Part shown: one piece after another, positions 26,083 through 34,121 of the stretch | Layout: every line of letters begins with the position of its first letter | How positions within the stretch are numbered: position 1 is the stretch's first letter | Assembly: GCA_017694415.1 (NCBI GenBank) | Contig: JADIMW010000006.1 | Location: 1-45,302 of the forward strand | DNA: 45,302 nucleotides | Reading direction: 5' to 3' | Source: Candidatus Caccoplasma merdipullorum | Lineage (GTDB): Bacteria; Bacteroidota; Bacteroidia; Bacteroidales; G3-4614 | The notes under the pieces: model-generated | Databases searched by the model: none | What the model was told of the DNA's origin: nothing | What the model saw: the letters and a program-made list of their open reading frames with translations, nothing else | Translations under genes and position numbers: made by a program

Positions 26083-27927
26083 TTAATCGGCAACTGCAAT
26101 ACCCATTTTCTTCATCAGGAAACAGGCATTCATGTTCTGCGCCATGCCGGGGCGCAACTTGTACGAAAAAGTCAATTCGCCGTCCGTTATATCCGCTTCG
26201 AAGCAGAAATTGCGAATCTTGCCGGGAAAGAGTTCGGAAAGCGCACCGAGTGCCAAATCGTGGGTGGCAATTATGCCGTTTGTGCGCAACGACATGAATT
26301 GGGTTACAAGAGCGGCAGAACCCTTCTGCTTGTCTATCGAGTTCGTGCCTTTCAATATCTCGTCGAGAACAACAAACAGCTTTTCGCCGTGCTGCAACAT
26401 GTCGATTATCATTTTAAGGCGTTTAAGTTCGGCAAAGAAGTAAGATTCATTGTCGTTCAGAGAATCGCTCGTACGCAGGCTCGTTACAAGACGGACAGGA
26501 GTAACTTCCATTCGTGCCGCACATACCGGAGCACCGATACATGCCAACAGGTAGTTTACCCCTACCGTGCGCAGATAGGTGCTTTTTCCTGCCATGTTCG
26601 CACCTGTTATAATGATGAATGCCGGAGAACCGTTCATTTCGATATCGTTACGGACACAGCGGCTACGTTCGATAAGGGGGTGTCCAAGCCGCACGGCACT
26701 AAAGCGGAAGGGTTCAGAAGCGACGTTTCCGCACGAGCCCGACGCCTCTCCGTCCATAACAGAGGGATACACATAATCGGGATTGTTATATGCGAATGTA
26801 GCCAGCGAAAGCAACGCATCAATCTCGCCAATCGCCTCCAGCCAACGCGTAAAATCGGAAGCATGTTCCTCGCGCCACGCCTCTATGCGCATGGCCTGAC
26901 GCAATTCCCAAAAGAAAAGGGCGTTCAAGACGGCATAAACAAAAATATTGTTCCGCCAGTCGAGTTCATCCATAAGGCGGCTCAAACGACGTATCGCCAC
27001 CGAAGAGCTGTTTTTTCCCTCACGGGTCTTTGCTACCGTCCTTTTCAACAACGCGGCTTTCATATCGCGCTCTTCCACCAACGAAAGGAGTGCGGCATAC
27101 GTACTCAAAATCTTCAGTTTTCTTCCGTAAAGAGTTTGCAGTCGGGATACTTTTCCGGTAAATGCAAAACTGCACCCCATAAGGATTACAAAAACCGCAC
27201 CCCACTGAACGGGTGTAATTACCCCGATAAAAAGAAGCATGAGCAAAAGCAGATTTATACCTGCCACAATATACGGCAATATCCGCAACAGTCTGTTTTT
27301 TCGGAAAAGGCTCGGCGTTGCCGCCCACTCGCGCAATTCCGATTCGTCGGCTCTCTCGCCCTTGTGCATAAGCCCCAAAATCCGGAAACGCTGCCGGAAC
27401 TCAAAATCGCGGGAGAGTTCGGCAACAGCCTCCTGCCGCATCCGTATTTCTTCTCTGTCGAGGAGATGCGAAGAAAACCATGCCGCCAGACGTTTCACGC
27501 CGGGTTCTGTAACAGATCTGTTTACGGATTGAAACAGCGAACGGTCGCCGAAAACATCGAGGTCGAACGTATAAAGGTGTGAAGAATCGACAAATTCGAC
27601 TCCTCCGCAGAACGACGAAAAGTCGTTATCCAAAGCAGCAAGTTCCTGACGGTTTACATCTATCTTGGTTGCAAGATATTCCTTTTTGCAAAAGAGGCGG
27701 TTATGATACTTTACCAATAACAGGAACGGTATTGCCGTTACAGCCGCCACGCTTCCCCATACATACCACGCTTCGGCACGTAAAACAATAATGCCGGCCA
27801 CACAAGCGACAAACAACAGAAGCCGTGCTGTTCCGGTGCGATATATAACGGTCTGTATCCTGCTCAACTCGAGCCGTGTATCTTCCGTTATCTGCCGGTA
27901 ACGGCTCTTTATTTCGGATATATCCAT
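26083..27927 (-). CDS. Membrane-anchored MutS-family ATPase
   Basis: 614 residues. The C-terminal third is a MutS-type ABC ATPase: Walker A TGANMAGKST (441-450), signature-like NDNESYFFAELKRL (491-504), Walker B LFVVLDEILKGTNS (517-530) and switch His556 (IIATHD). The middle has MutS-like clamp and lever helices (DNDFSSF to about 430). The mismatch-binding domain of MutS is absent. Hydrophobic segments near 36-50, 55-72, 216-236 and 241-257 predict four membrane helices, which rules out ordinary mismatch repair. Proteins of this shape recur in Bacteroidota without a known function. It appears to be transcribed alone, from a -7 box just before its ATG. Confidence 0.85.
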   Translation of the reverse strand: MDISEIKSRYRQITEDTRLELSRIQTVIYRTGTARLLLFVACVAGIIVLRAEAWYVWGSVAAVTAIPFLLLVKYHNRLFCKKEYLATKIDVNRQELAALDNDFSSFCGGVEFVDSSHLYTFDLDVFGDRSLFQSVNRSVTEPGVKRLAAWFSSHLLDREEIRMRQEAVAELSRDFEFRQRFRILGLMHKGERADESELREWAATPSLFRKNRLLRILPYIVAGINLLLLMLLFIGVITPVQWGAVFVILMGCSFAFTGKVSRLQTLYGRKLKILSTYAALLSLVEERDMKAALLKRTVAKTREGKNSSSVAIRRLSRLMDELDWRNNIFVYAVLNALFFWELRQAMRIEAWREEHASDFTRWLEAIGEIDALLSLATFAYNNPDYVYPSVMDGEASGSCGNVASEPFRFSAVRLGHPLIERSRCVRNDIEMNGSPAFIIITGANMAGKSTYLRTVGVNYLLACIGAPVCAARMEVTPVRLVTSLRTSDSLNDNESYFFAELKRLKMIIDMLQHGEKLFVVLDEILKGTNSIDKQKGSAALVTQFMSLRTNGIIATHDLALGALSELFPGKIRNFCFEADITDGELTFSYKLRPGMAQNMNACFLMKKMGIAVAD

Positions 27928-27949
27928 AATCAGCGGTGTATTGAAAGGG

Positions 27950-27957
27950 CAAAAATA
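27950..27957 (-). promoter_or_regulatory. Candidate -7 box of the MutS-like gene
   Basis: TATTTTTG on the minus strand, 22 nt before the start codon. No TTTG at the proper distance upstream, so only half of the promoter is seen. Confidence 0.42.
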
Positions 27958-27998
27958 AACATTTAATCGATACAGGCGGTTTTTTCAGCCTGAACGGA

Positions 27999-28050
27999 CA
28001 AAAAAAAACACCGCTGCCTTCAGGAATCTTATTCCCTTACGACAGCGGTA
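27999..28050 (-). terminator. Terminator of the ferritin gene
   Basis: On the minus strand ACCGCTG (28049-28043) pairs with CAGCGGT (28016-28010), followed by a long T-run (GTTTTTTTTT). It begins 29 nt after the ferritin stop. A second small hairpin, CAGGC/GCCTG, lies at 27973-27992. Confidence 0.85.
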
Positions 28051-28078
28051 TTTCTATCGGTTACTGCCGTTAAAAACA

Positions 28079-28561
28079 TCAAGCGCGGCTTCCCAACTTT
28101 GAATCGAGGATAAGCAATGCACCGTCGGATGCCTTCGATATTTTTTCGGATATGGACATCGATGTTGCTTCTTCTTCAACCTGTTCGCGTACAAATCCCC
28201 ACAGGAAATCCTGAGTTGCGTTGTCGCGTTCTTCCGATGCCATACGTACGAGGTCGTTTATAAGTTTGGAAACATGGCATTCATGTTCGTAAACCTGTTT
28301 GAATACATCTTTGGGAGATGCCCACTCTACGGGAACGGCATCAATCTTGCTTACTTGCGGTTTACCTCCGCGTTTGGCAATGTAATCGGCTATCTGGCAT
28401 GCATGTTCCAACTCTTCTGCCGATTGTTTTTTCAACCAGTGTGCAAACCCGTCATAACCTGCATACTGCATGCAAAACGACATCGAAAGATATAGATTGG
28501 ACGACCACATCTCGGCAGCTACTTGTCCATTTAAAGCCGCAGTCAATTTTTCTGAAATCAT
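28079..28561 (-). CDS. ftnA: Non-haem ferritin
   Basis: 160 residues, standard for bacterial ferritin. It stores iron as a ferric mineral inside a 24-subunit shell and oxidises Fe(II) at a ferroxidase centre. The centre is intact: Glu17, Glu50 and His53 (AEELEHA), Glu94 (YEHECHV) and Gln127, with Glu126, Glu129 and Glu130 matching the third iron site of E. coli FtnA. Tyr24 is also conserved. No haem-ligand methionine typical of bacterioferritin is placed, so FtnA type fits. The gene has a strong terminator. I found no consensus promoter or Fur-like palindrome in the 82-nt gap upstream. Confidence 0.95.
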   Translation of the reverse strand: MISEKLTAALNGQVAAEMWSSNLYLSMSFCMQYAGYDGFAHWLKKQSAEELEHACQIADYIAKRGGKPQVSKIDAVPVEWASPKDVFKQVYEHECHVSKLINDLVRMASEERDNATQDFLWGFVREQVEEEATSMSISEKISKASDGALLILDSKLGSRA

Positions 28562-28643
28562 AAGTGTATTTTTTTAATTAGACGATATATTCTGTATTTT
28601 ATACGAACAATTTTCGTGCCATGATATATAAATGTCCGACATT

Positions 28644-29330
28644 TCAGTCAAACACAGGATTCCAATTGTCATTCGCAACGGCATCGAAGCAGAGTTCCAC
28701 CTGCGCCCGTGTCGTTTTGTCATTGCACAGCGGCGGCAATTCGTCCAACGAAAAATATCCGCTCGCTACCGTTTCGGAATTTTCCGAAAATTCGCCGCCT
28801 TTTAACCTGCACAATACAAACACCTTGCAAATATTATACGCATACATCGGCGTATTGTAACGGTTCCTGTCGAGAAGCGCAATTATCCGTTCGGCCTCGA
28901 CATCCAGTCCCGCCTCTTCCTTTACTTCTTTTTCGGTATTGCTGCGTATCGTCTGGTTCACGTCCATCCACCCTCCGGGCAACGACCACTCGCCGCTTTT
29001 CTCCTTTACCAGCAGTATTTTCCCGTCCCGGAATATTACTCCTCGCGTGTCGATTTTCGGTGTCTGGAATCCCGTTTCATTGCAAAACAGCCCTTTTACT
29101 TCGTCGAGCGACAGACGCGAACGGGCAGACATTATCTCGGCCGATATTTCACGAATCCTCGCAAAACGCTCCAAATCGAACATGTCGCGCGAATATGTCA
29201 GCCCAGCCTGTGCGATAAACTGAAGCTCCTTTGCCCATTCGAGCCACCGTATCTCATCCTTGCGATATTGCTGTTCCGATTTTTTCAAATATGGCAGGTC
29301 GGAGGGAGACGACCCGTTTCTTTTTTCCAT
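28644..29330 (-). CDS. NUDIX hydrolase with N-terminal helical domain, ADP-ribose pyrophosphatase-like
   Basis: 228 residues. A helical N-terminal domain (about 20-85; WLEWAKELQFIAQAGLTYSRD) precedes the NUDIX domain. The Nudix box is GGWMDVNQTIRSNTEKEVKE plus EAGL; its first Glu is Gln and its Arg is Lys, a variant normal for this subfamily, while the EVKEEAG metal-binding core is intact. Characterised relatives with this N-terminal domain hydrolyse ADP-ribose to AMP and ribose 5-phosphate; that is the best guess here. It starts 9 nt after the CCA-type gene on the same strand and likely shares its transcript. ADP-ribose is also the product of TIR NADases encoded nearby, an untested link. Confidence 0.85.
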   Translation of the reverse strand: MEKRNGSSPSDLPYLKKSEQQYRKDEIRWLEWAKELQFIAQAGLTYSRDMFDLERFARIREISAEIMSARSRLSLDEVKGLFCNETGFQTPKIDTRGVIFRDGKILLVKEKSGEWSLPGGWMDVNQTIRSNTEKEVKEEAGLDVEAERIIALLDRNRYNTPMYAYNICKVFVLCRLKGGEFSENSETVASGYFSLDELPPLCNDKTTRAQVELCFDAVANDNWNPVFD

Positions 29331-29339
29331 AATGCAGAT

Positions 29340-30800
29340 TTATTTATTATCGGAAGGTGTTTCCGTTTGGGCAGCCTCAACAGGCTTCAATCCAAGTTCT
29401 GCAGCTGAACGGAGCATATATCCGTATGCTTCGGGATAACTGTTCGGAATTATTCCGTCGAGTATCGCCTCTTTTATCGCGTCCTTGATAAGCCCTACCG
29501 GTTTCGACGGGGGCAACCCGAAAATACGCATTATCTCTTCGCCGCTAACGGGGGGCTGGAATTCCCTAATACGGTCCTTCTCTTCTATATCAACGAGTTT
29601 TTTCCGAACCAACGCAAAATTTCCCAAGAAGCGTTCGACCTTCTCTCTGTTTTTCGATGTTATGTCGGCTTCGCACAGGAGCATCAAATCGTCTATGTCT
29701 TTCCCGGCATCGAACAGCAGCCGTCTTACGGCCGAATCGGTAACTTCATCTTCTACAAGCGCTATCGGACGCATGTGCAAATCTACCATTTTGCGAACAT
29801 ATTTCATCTCATCGCCCATAGGGAGCTTAAGGCGACGGAAGAGCGAAGACACCATTTTTGCTCCTACAAAATTATGATTGTGGAACGTCCACCCCGTGCG
29901 CTTGTCGTACCGCTTTACCACGGCCTTTCCAATATCGTGCAACAGTGCGCCCCACCGCAACCAAAGGTTATTGCTCTTTTCGGCAACTTTGTCCAGTACG
30001 GCAAGCGTATGCAGGAAATTATCCTTGTGCCCGCGTCCGTCGATACTCTCCACACCTTTCAGAGCCGTAAGTTCGGGAAGTACAAGCTGCAACAGTCCCG
30101 TGCGCTCCATAAGCCGCAATCCTACGGACGGCCGGGGAGATGCCATTATCTTGTTAAGTTCGTCAATTATCCTTTCTCCCGATATTATTTTCAAACGACT
30201 TGCATTGCGGGATATGGCTGCAAGCGTTTTGCCCTCTATCTCGAACTGCAACTGCGAAGCGAACCGTACGGCACGCATCATGCGGAGCGGGTCGTCGCTG
30301 AACGTGGTATCGGGATCGAGTGGCGTACGGATTATGCCTTTTTCTATATCGGAGATTCCGCCGAAGGGGTCGGATACTTCTCCAAATCTGTCGCTGTTCA
30401 GACAGACGGCTATATCGTTTATTGTAAAGTCGCGCCGGTTCAGGTCGTCTTCGAGTGTCCCGTCCTCGACGACGGGTTTACGGGAATCGTGGCTGTACGA
30501 CTCCTTTCGAGCGCCGACGAATTCCACCTCCAGTCCGCGATATTTAACCTGCGCCGTTCCGAAATTACGGAAGACCGCCAACGAAGCTCCTTTCCCGAGA
30601 GTAGAGGCGTATCGCGAGGCGACATCTATTCCGCTTCCCACGACGAGGATGTCTATATCTTTCGACTTGCGTCCCAGTATGATGTCCCTTACGTACCCTC
30701 CCACTACATAACACGGCACGCCGACACTGTCGGCCACCTCGGAGAGGCGGCGAAACACGCTCTTGTTCAGTTCTTCCGTTATTGACTTTATATCGACCAT
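29340..30800 (-). CDS. CCA tRNA nucleotidyltransferase / poly(A) polymerase family protein with HD domain
   Basis: 486 residues from ATG 30800, two nt after the murF stop; an in-frame ATG at 30821 would overlap murF by 19 nt and is possible. The class II nucleotidyltransferase head shows VGGYVRDIILGRKSKDIDI with the catalytic DID aspartates, RRDFTIND and DPLRMMRAVRFASQL. An HD phosphohydrolase domain follows (LHTLAVLDKV, LLHDIGK, HNHNFVGA). It adds or repairs the CCA end of tRNAs; the local tRNA-Asp lacks an encoded CCA, so such an activity is needed. Clustered with murF upstream and a NUDIX gene downstream. Confidence 0.92.
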   Translation of the reverse strand: MVDIKSITEELNKSVFRRLSEVADSVGVPCYVVGGYVRDIILGRKSKDIDILVVGSGIDVASRYASTLGKGASLAVFRNFGTAQVKYRGLEVEFVGARKESYSHDSRKPVVEDGTLEDDLNRRDFTINDIAVCLNSDRFGEVSDPFGGISDIEKGIIRTPLDPDTTFSDDPLRMMRAVRFASQLQFEIEGKTLAAISRNASRLKIISGERIIDELNKIMASPRPSVGLRLMERTGLLQLVLPELTALKGVESIDGRGHKDNFLHTLAVLDKVAEKSNNLWLRWGALLHDIGKAVVKRYDKRTGWTFHNHNFVGAKMVSSLFRRLKLPMGDEMKYVRKMVDLHMRPIALVEDEVTDSAVRRLLFDAGKDIDDLMLLCEADITSKNREKVERFLGNFALVRKKLVDIEEKDRIREFQPPVSGEEIMRIFGLPPSKPVGLIKDAIKEAILDGIIPNSYPEAYGYMLRSAAELGLKPVEAAQTETPSDNK

Positions 30801-30802
30801 GT

Positions 30803-32095
30803 TTATAAAAGCGGCAGACAACTTTCAAGTTTCATTCCCCGCGACCCTTTTATCAATATCATATACCCTTCGGGCGGATTGTTCTTCAAATGTTCCAGTA
30901 ACGCCGATGTATCGGCGAATGCTTTGTAACGGCCTGCCGATGCTGAGAATTCCGCTCCTGCCAACAATACGTTATCGAAACCGAGCGATTCGAACATGGC
31001 TACAGCCTTGTCGTGTTCGCTGCGGCTTTCCGCCCCGAGTTCGAGCATGTCGCCTGCTATAAGCATCTTGCGCGGTGCGGCAATCGACGCAAAGTTCTCC
31101 GCCGCGGCTTTCATGCTCGACGGATTGGCATTGTACGCATCGAGTATTATCTCGTTACGTGCGCCTTTTATATACTGCGACCTGCTGTTGGTCGGCTTGT
31201 ATGCGGTTATTGCGGCTGCCACGTCAGCTGCCGGAACTCCGAAATAATCGCCTGCGGATGCCGCGGCAAGTATGTTGTTTATGTTGTAATCCCCTATCAG
31301 AGATGTGGGAAGATTGCCGACATGTTCTCCCGATATGTTGAGCGACACCGACAGGAACGGCGAACTTCCTGCAATGGAGCCGTTTACCTTGAGCGTCGGG
31401 GAAACGCCGTACTCTATCCGCTCTATTCCTTCCGACTTTCGGTACAATATGTCGTCTTCACGGCGTACGAACACCTTGCCTCCTTTCTGTCGGATATGGT
31501 CGTAAAGTTCGCATTTGGTACGGATAACTCCTTCGAACGAGCCGAAACCCAACAGATGTCCTTTCCCCACGTTTGTTATAAGCCCGTAATCGGGTTCGGC
31601 AATATCCACAAGCTCCTTTATATCGCCCGGGTGGCTTGCTCCCATCTCTATTACCGCCAAACTGTGTTCCGCCCGCAACTTCAACAGGGTAAGGGGAACG
31701 CCTATCTGGTTGTTCAGGTTTCCATCTGTTGCAAGAACATTGAACTTGCGGGACAATACGGCAGCGGTAAGCTCTTTAGTCGTTGTCTTGCCGTTGGTTC
31801 CGGTAATGGCGAGCATCGGGGTATTGAGCTGCCTGCGATGATGACGTGCCAACTCCTGCAAAGTTGCCAATACATTACCGACTTTTATTACTCTGTCGTC
31901 GCGATACGAATCGTCGCTGTCGGTTACGGCGTATGCACACCCTGCATCGAGTGCAGCCTTTATAAACCGGTTACCGTCGAAATGCTCCCCTTTCAGAGCA
32001 AAAAAAACAGCTCCGGGACGGCACTTGCGGGTGTCGGTCGTTACGTCGGGATTCGACAAGTATATATCATACAATTTTTCTATTTCGGTCTTCAT
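30803..32095 (-). CDS. murF: UDP-N-acetylmuramoyl-tripeptide--D-alanyl-D-alanine ligase
   Basis: 430 residues. It adds the D-Ala-D-Ala dipeptide to UDP-MurNAc-tripeptide, the last cytoplasmic step of peptidoglycan precursor synthesis. Visible features: N-terminal uridine-binding domain (TDTRKCRPGAVFFALKGEHFDGNRF), the ATP loop ITGTNGKTTTKEL (about 96-108), the NLNNQIGVPLTLL segment, EMGASHPGDIKELVDIA, and the C-terminal domain with DAYNANPSSMKAA and LIAGDMLELG. Length and order are those of MurF rather than MurE. It sits alone among amino-sugar salvage genes, away from the mur/fts cluster, with the CCA-type gene starting two nt after it. Confidence 0.95.
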   Translation of the reverse strand: MKTEIEKLYDIYLSNPDVTTDTRKCRPGAVFFALKGEHFDGNRFIKAALDAGCAYAVTDSDDSYRDDRVIKVGNVLATLQELARHHRRQLNTPMLAITGTNGKTTTKELTAAVLSRKFNVLATDGNLNNQIGVPLTLLKLRAEHSLAVIEMGASHPGDIKELVDIAEPDYGLITNVGKGHLLGFGSFEGVIRTKCELYDHIRQKGGKVFVRREDDILYRKSEGIERIEYGVSPTLKVNGSIAGSSPFLSVSLNISGEHVGNLPTSLIGDYNINNILAAASAGDYFGVPAADVAAAITAYKPTNSRSQYIKGARNEIILDAYNANPSSMKAAAENFASIAAPRKMLIAGDMLELGAESRSEHDKAVAMFESLGFDNVLLAGAEFSASAGRYKAFADTSALLEHLKNNPPEGYMILIKGSRGMKLESCLPLL

Positions 32096-32209
32096 CTTCT
32101 TTCTGTCTCTGTTCTCCTTGGAAATCGGAGAATGATGTTAAAAACGATTCCGCGAATGTAATAAATTATTCGCTGCACGGCAACAAAAGCCGAAGATACT
32201 GACAGCACG

Positions 32210-33019
32210 CTACGCCAAAGAATCCAATGCCGCGCCGACAGAGCCGTACGTAAGCGACAAACGGCGCGCGGTATCGTATTCCATGCCGGTTTCGTCGATT
32301 ATCATGCGCGTCCCGCGCTCTATCAACTTCTCGCTGATAAGTTGCATGTTTATCATCCTGTTGCCTTTTACCCGGCCTATTTTTATCATTACGGCGGTGG
32401 TTATCATGTTGAGTATCATTTTTTGTGCCGTCCCTGCCTTCATTCTCGTACTTCCGGTAACAAACTCCGGACCTGTTACGGCTTCTATGGCTATATCGGA
32501 TACTGCTGCTACGGGCGAATCGGGATTGCAACTTATCGAGGCGGTAAATATTCCGTTGGCACGACACCTTTCCAATGCTCCTGCTACATAAGGTGTTGTT
32601 CCCGATGCTGCTACTCCCACTACCGTATCGAGCGGCGACACTCGGTATCTCTGCAACTCTTCCCACCCTTTTTCCGTATCGTCTTCAGCCCCTTCGAGTG
32701 AACGGCGCAGAGCTTCGTCGCCTCCTGCTATCAAACCTACTACGCTTGTCGCCGGCATGCCGTAGGTTGGGGGAATCTCGGATGCGTCGAGTACACCCAA
32801 CCGTCCGCTGGTTCCTGCCCCGAGGTAGAATATGCGTCCTCCTCTTTTCATGTTGGGAACTATATGCTCTACCAAACGGGCTATTTGCGGTATGGCCTTT
32901 TCAACTGCATAGGCAACTTTCTTGTCTTCGTTGTTTATTCCGACAAGCAACTCCGTTTCCGACATGTCCTGAAGATTGTCGTAATACGATTGGGTTTCTG
33001 TAACCTTTTCAAATGCCAT
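32210..33019 (-). CDS. murQ: N-acetylmuramic acid 6-phosphate etherase
   Basis: 269 residues with one SIS domain. It removes the lactyl ether from MurNAc 6-phosphate to give GlcNAc 6-phosphate and D-lactate, allowing recovered cell-wall sugar to enter amino-sugar metabolism. Motifs: GRIFYLGAGTSGRLGVLDASEI (45-66 region) followed by PPTYG, GVAASGTTPYV, and GPEFVTGSTRMKAGTAQKMILN, all diagnostic of MurQ. Slightly short at the N-terminus compared with the 298-residue E. coli enzyme. Its start overlaps the end of the sugar kinase gene by 11 nt, forming a coupled MurNAc salvage pair. murF follows after 114 nt. Confidence 0.95.
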   Translation of the reverse strand: MAFEKVTETQSYYDNLQDMSETELLVGINNEDKKVAYAVEKAIPQIARLVEHIVPNMKRGGRIFYLGAGTSGRLGVLDASEIPPTYGMPATSVVGLIAGGDEALRRSLEGAEDDTEKGWEELQRYRVSPLDTVVGVAASGTTPYVAGALERCRANGIFTASISCNPDSPVAAVSDIAIEAVTGPEFVTGSTRMKAGTAQKMILNMITTAVMIKIGRVKGNRMINMQLISEKLIERGTRMIIDETGMEYDTARRLSLTYGSVGAALDSLA

Positions 33020-33857
33020 ATTTCTTCATTATATGATATTTCGCCAGTTCTTCAATTGGAGAGGCAATTACCTTCCCTACCGTTACGGAATATTTCCGAC
33101 AGGCGTTTTCCAACCATGTTCTGAAAGCGACGGATATCGAACCGACAAAGTTTACAGGATATTTGCCGACAGGATATGAATGGAGATTTCTTTTTATAAA
33201 TTCGGCGAAGCACTCTTCCGTCAATTCCTGCATGCCCGGCAGGGTTCTGTTGTCTGCGATAAACCGTACGTACGATGCCATATATCGGTTGGGGTACGGT
33301 TCGGTATAAACTCTACGGACGACTTCCTCCTCGGTAATGCCGTATGTGGCGGCAAATGCTTCGGCTGCGGGTTTCGGCATGACACCTTTGAAATAATCCG
33401 ACAGCAGTCTTCTTCCGATATATGCTCCGCCTCCTTCATCGCCCAGAACATACCCGAGAGCCGGGGTGTGCATCGTACTCTCCTGCCCGTTCCAGAAACA
33501 GGAATTGGAACCTGTCCCCAATATGGCCACTATCCCGGGAGAATCGCCGCATGTGGCTTTTGCAGCGGCTACAATATCGCTCTGCAACTCTACTTTTGCA
33601 TTCGGGAACATGGATATAAAAAGGCTTTTCAACTGCTCCGCTTTTTCGCCGTGCATTATTCCTGCCCCATAGTAATAAATTTCATCTATGGCATTTGCTT
33701 CGGCAACTCCGTTTATCCATGAAGACAATTCCCGGGTTACACCTTCTACCAGTCCGATTTGCGGATTAATCCCCGCCGTTTTCAAATGCGACGTAACGAT
33801 TCCGTCCGAAACAACCCAATCGGTTTTTGTCGAACCGCTTTCTGCTATTAGTATCAT
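33009..33857 (-). CDS. murK: BadF/BadG-type amino-sugar kinase, probable MurNAc/GlcNAc kinase
   Basis: 282 residues starting at ATG 33857. An in-frame ATG at 33887 is excluded because it lies upstream of the predicted transcription start. The fold is a ASKHA kinase of the BadF/BadG group: phosphate loop ILIAESGSTKTDW, then ILGTGSNSCFWNG, then GYVLGDEGGGAYIGRRLL. The overlap with murQ suggests it makes MurNAc 6-phosphate for the etherase; comparable murK-murQ pairs are known in Tannerella and Clostridium. GlcNAc could also be a substrate. The symbol rests on this context as much as on sequence. Confidence 0.8.
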   Translation of the reverse strand: MILIAESGSTKTDWVVSDGIVTSHLKTAGINPQIGLVEGVTRELSSWINGVAEANAIDEIYYYGAGIMHGEKAEQLKSLFISMFPNAKVELQSDIVAAAKATCGDSPGIVAILGTGSNSCFWNGQESTMHTPALGYVLGDEGGGAYIGRRLLSDYFKGVMPKPAAEAFAATYGITEEEVVRRVYTEPYPNRYMASYVRFIADNRTLPGMQELTEECFAEFIKRNLHSYPVGKYPVNFVGSISVAFRTWLENACRKYSVTVGKVIASPIEELAKYHIMKKYGI

Positions 33858-33876
33858 GCCTCGCTTTTTATTTTCA

Positions 33877-33908
33877 CAAAAATACAATATGGTATAGGGG
33901 TTTGCAAA
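33877..33908 (-). promoter_or_regulatory. Promoter of murK-murQ
   Basis: On the minus strand TTTG (33908-33905), a 20-nt spacer and TATTTTTG (33884-33877). Transcription near 33870 leaves only a short leader before ATG 33857, and so fixes that codon as the murK start. Confidence 0.75.
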
Positions 33909-34043
33909 TCATATTTCACGCACCTGTTATGTAATACAGATGTGCGACTACTAAAAAAACGCCATTTGGTTTTGGCAACAGAAAGAGTTTTTTAAAAAAG
34001 GACTTTTTCTCTATCGTGATGATTGTTTGTGGTCTTATACGGC

Positions 34044-34082
34044 AGAGGAGCCGAGCATTAAATATGCACGACTCCTCTTTTT
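34044..34082 (+). terminator. Plus-oriented hairpin with T-run, no plus-strand gene upstream
   Basis: AGAGGAG (34044-34050) pairs with CTCCTCT (34072-34078), with an inner GCAT/ATGC pairing, followed by TTTT. The T-run is on the plus strand, yet all neighbouring genes are on the minus strand. Confidence 0.6.
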
Positions 34083-34121
34083 AACAATGTATGCGTTTTA
34101 CCGCTTTTTTAAAGACGTTGC

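Noticed and set aside
26260-27582. Long plus-strand open frame antisense to the MutS-like gene (440 codons)
   Set aside because: It has no recognisable motif, and the minus strand carries clear ATPase motifs over the same bases. It is a by-product of codon usage.
31013-32161. 382-codon plus-strand open frame over murF
   Set aside because: The minus strand encodes an unmistakable MurF; the plus frame shows no domain and no promoter.
32166-32666. Minus-strand open frame overlapping murQ in another frame
   Set aside because: Arg/Asn/Ser-rich nonsense composition, and murQ motifs run through the same bases.
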